Below are positions 8,146-8,857 of a stretch of 8,857 nt of DNA, one piece after another. The DNA comes from Solirubrobacterales bacterium (GTDB lineage: Bacteria > Actinomycetota > Thermoleophilia > Solirubrobacterales > Solirubrobacteraceae): the NCBI GenBank assembly GCA_013696535.1, contig JACCYI010000091.1, forward strand, positions 1-8,857, given 5' to 3'. Position 1 is the first letter of the stretch. Each line of letters opens with the position of its first letter. A program made the position numbers and the translations under genes. The notes below the pieces were generated by a model. That model searched no databases, was not told the origin of the DNA, and saw only the letters and a list, made by a program, of their open reading frames with translations.

Positions 8146-8451
8146 GTGGAGCTCGTGCTCGTGCTCGCGCTCGCCGCGGTGATCGCGTACGTGGTCAGCG
8201 CACCCCTGCGCGGCGGGCGGGCTGGACGCCGCGAGGCGGAGGAGACCGCGGAGCACGCCGAGTGGACGGCCGCGCGCGATGCGAAGTACTCGGAGATCCG
8301 CGATGCCGAGCTCGACTTCCGGACGGGCAAGCTCTCTGCCGCCGATTGGAAGGCACAGGATCGGACGCTGCGAGCCGAGGCGATCGTCATCCTGCGGCGG
8401 CTCGACGCCCTGGAGGGTCGTGAGGAGGGCGGAGGGGGTCCACTATCCTGA
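8146..8451 (+). CDS. Short CcmI-like membrane protein of cytochrome c maturation
   Basis: This 101-residue protein has one N-terminal helix (residues 2-18, mostly Leu, Val and Ala) and a charged, helical tail. The tail segment AKYSEIRDAELDFRTGKLSAADW (46-68) followed by a Leu- and Arg-rich helix resembles the cytoplasmic part of CcmI, where a repeated pattern of the type ELexxxxxGxLSxxDY is common. CcmI presents apocytochrome c to the lyase, but its TPR domain, which binds the apocytochrome, is absent here; only the N-terminal part is matched. I therefore give no gene symbol. GTG 8146 is 8 bases after the ccmF stop and lacks a Shine-Dalgarno sequence; later in-frame GTG codons in the helix are possible. 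Its position between ccmF and secG supports a role in the same pathway. Confidence 0.65.
   Translation: MELVLVLALAAVIAYVVSAPLRGGRAGRREAEETAEHAEWTAARDAKYSEIRDAELDFRTGKLSAADWKAQDRTLRAEAIVILRRLDALEGREEGGGGPLS
8444..8449 (+). promoter_or_regulatory. Candidate internal -10 (TATCCT) upstream of secG
   Basis: TATCCT fits TANNNT and lies at the ccmI-like stop codon, 9 bases before GTG 8459. It could start a short or leaderless secG transcript independent of the ccm operon. No convincing -35 hexamer is seen. Confidence 0.3.
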
Positions 8452-8458
8452 GGTGCGC

Positions 8459-8686
8459 GTGTTCACGGTCCTCTCCATCGTCCAGTTCGTCATCGCCGCC
8501 GTCCTGATCTTTCTGGTGCTGCTGCACTCCGGGAAGGACGCGGGCATGTCCGGCGCCTTCGGTGTCGGTGGTGGCGGCGGGAACGTCGGGGGCTCGCTCA
8601 TGGAAAGAAACCTGGACCGGTGGACGGTCGGTTTCGCGATCCTGTTCGTCTTGAACACGGTCGCACTGCTGCGCCTCGATACCTGA
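8459..8686 (+). CDS. secG: Preprotein translocase subunit SecG
   Basis: SecG is the small SecYEG subunit that speeds SecA-driven export. This 75-residue protein has two membrane helices (about 4-22 and 55-71) and the family signature LLHSGKDAGMSGAFG (21-35), a glycine-rich loop GVGGGGGNVGG (35-45), and ERNLDRWT (49-56). Its length is typical. I chose GTG 8459, which has GAGG at 8450-8453 with a 5-base spacer; an in-frame GTG at 8453 would add two residues. It begins 7 bases after the ccmI-like stop. Whether it is part of the ccm operon or has its own promoter (TATCCT, 8444-8449) is open; link to Sec export is logical because apocytochromes c and CcmE both need the Sec route or membrane insertion. 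Confidence 0.93.
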   Translation: MFTVLSIVQFVIAAVLIFLVLLHSGKDAGMSGAFGVGGGGGNVGGSLMERNLDRWTVGFAILFVLNTVALLRLDT

Positions 8687-8786
8687 GTCGCCGACGCAGG
8701 TCGAGGGCTCGGCGCTCGCTGCCGATACCTCCGCACGTGGACCGAGCCGGCGCCAACCGCTTGCCGAGCTGCTCACGTCGCACAGG

Positions 8787-8857
8787 GTGCTCTCGGTCGA
8801 GGAGAGCGTGGACATGCTGTCCGGCAGCGTCGGCGGGCCGTCCGCGCTTGCCTTGAC
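8787..8857 (+). CDS. Start of an unrecognised gene, cut by window end
   Basis: In the frame of 8787 nearly every codon from about 8763 to 8857 ends in G or C and the product reads smoothly (VLSVEESVDMLSGSVGGPSA), unlike the other two frames. The start is unclear: GTG 8787 has no good Shine-Dalgarno sequence, while ATG 8814 has GAGGAG at 8799-8804 with a 9-base spacer. A stop at about 8650 limits upstream extension, and no start codon occurs in frame between that stop and 8787. With about 24 residues visible I cannot name a family. The 76 bases from the secG stop to 8763 hold no feature I can support beyond a weak 5-bp hairpin (TCGGC/GCCGA). Confidence 0.35.
   Translation, partial: MLSVEESVDMLSGSVGGPSALAL

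Overview
The window is high-GC, densely packed bacterial DNA, with almost every third codon position G or C. It has several GTG starts, a tRNA gene without an encoded CCA end, and repeated TANNNT hexamers just upstream of start codons, as in leaderless actinobacterial genes. These traits, together with System I cytochrome c maturation genes, suggest an actinobacterium, perhaps of the deep-branching Thermoleophilia. The placement is an inference from style and gene content; no marker gene was compared.

Layout, left to right: the 3' part of a tRNA-Gly(CCC) gene (1-52); an LLM-class flavin-dependent oxidoreductase (68-1108, +) starting 15 bases after it; a convergent gene for an unrecognised secreted protein (1144-2202, -); elongation factor G (2246-4354, +), divergent from the secreted-protein gene and with a strong extended -10 element about 80 bases upstream; a 62-residue single-pass membrane protein (4351-4539, -) whose stop codon overlaps that of fusA in a CTAG palindrome; a permuted papain-like (NlpC/P60-related) cysteine hydrolase (4561-5166, +) that shares a 21-bp divergent start region with the membrane protein; a small zinc-ribbon protein (5190-5411, -); then a compact plus-strand operon of ccmE, ccmF, a short ccmI-like gene and secG (5540-8686). 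The last bases (about 8763-8857) look like the start of a further plus-strand gene cut by the window edge.

Functionally, ccmE and ccmF encode the haem chaperone and the haem lyase of cytochrome c maturation System I, and the ccmI-like protein probably assists them in the membrane. The CcmE is the unusual variant in which the haem-attaching histidine is a cysteine (CPSKF motif), as in the System I* type known from archaea and sulphate reducers; here the usual tyrosine of CxxxY is also a phenylalanine. ccmA, ccmB, ccmC, ccmG and ccmH are not in the window. secG, a Sec translocase subunit, follows closely and may be co-transcribed. No stretch above 300 bases lacks a gene; the longest gap is 5412-5539, which carries a 7+7 inverted repeat upstream of ccmE. 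No mobile element, CRISPR array or phage feature was seen. The most interesting points are the CcmE variant, its possible operator, and the compact promoter arrangements (shared symmetric -10, -35-like bases inside a tRNA gene, and an upstream mini-ORF overlapping fusA).
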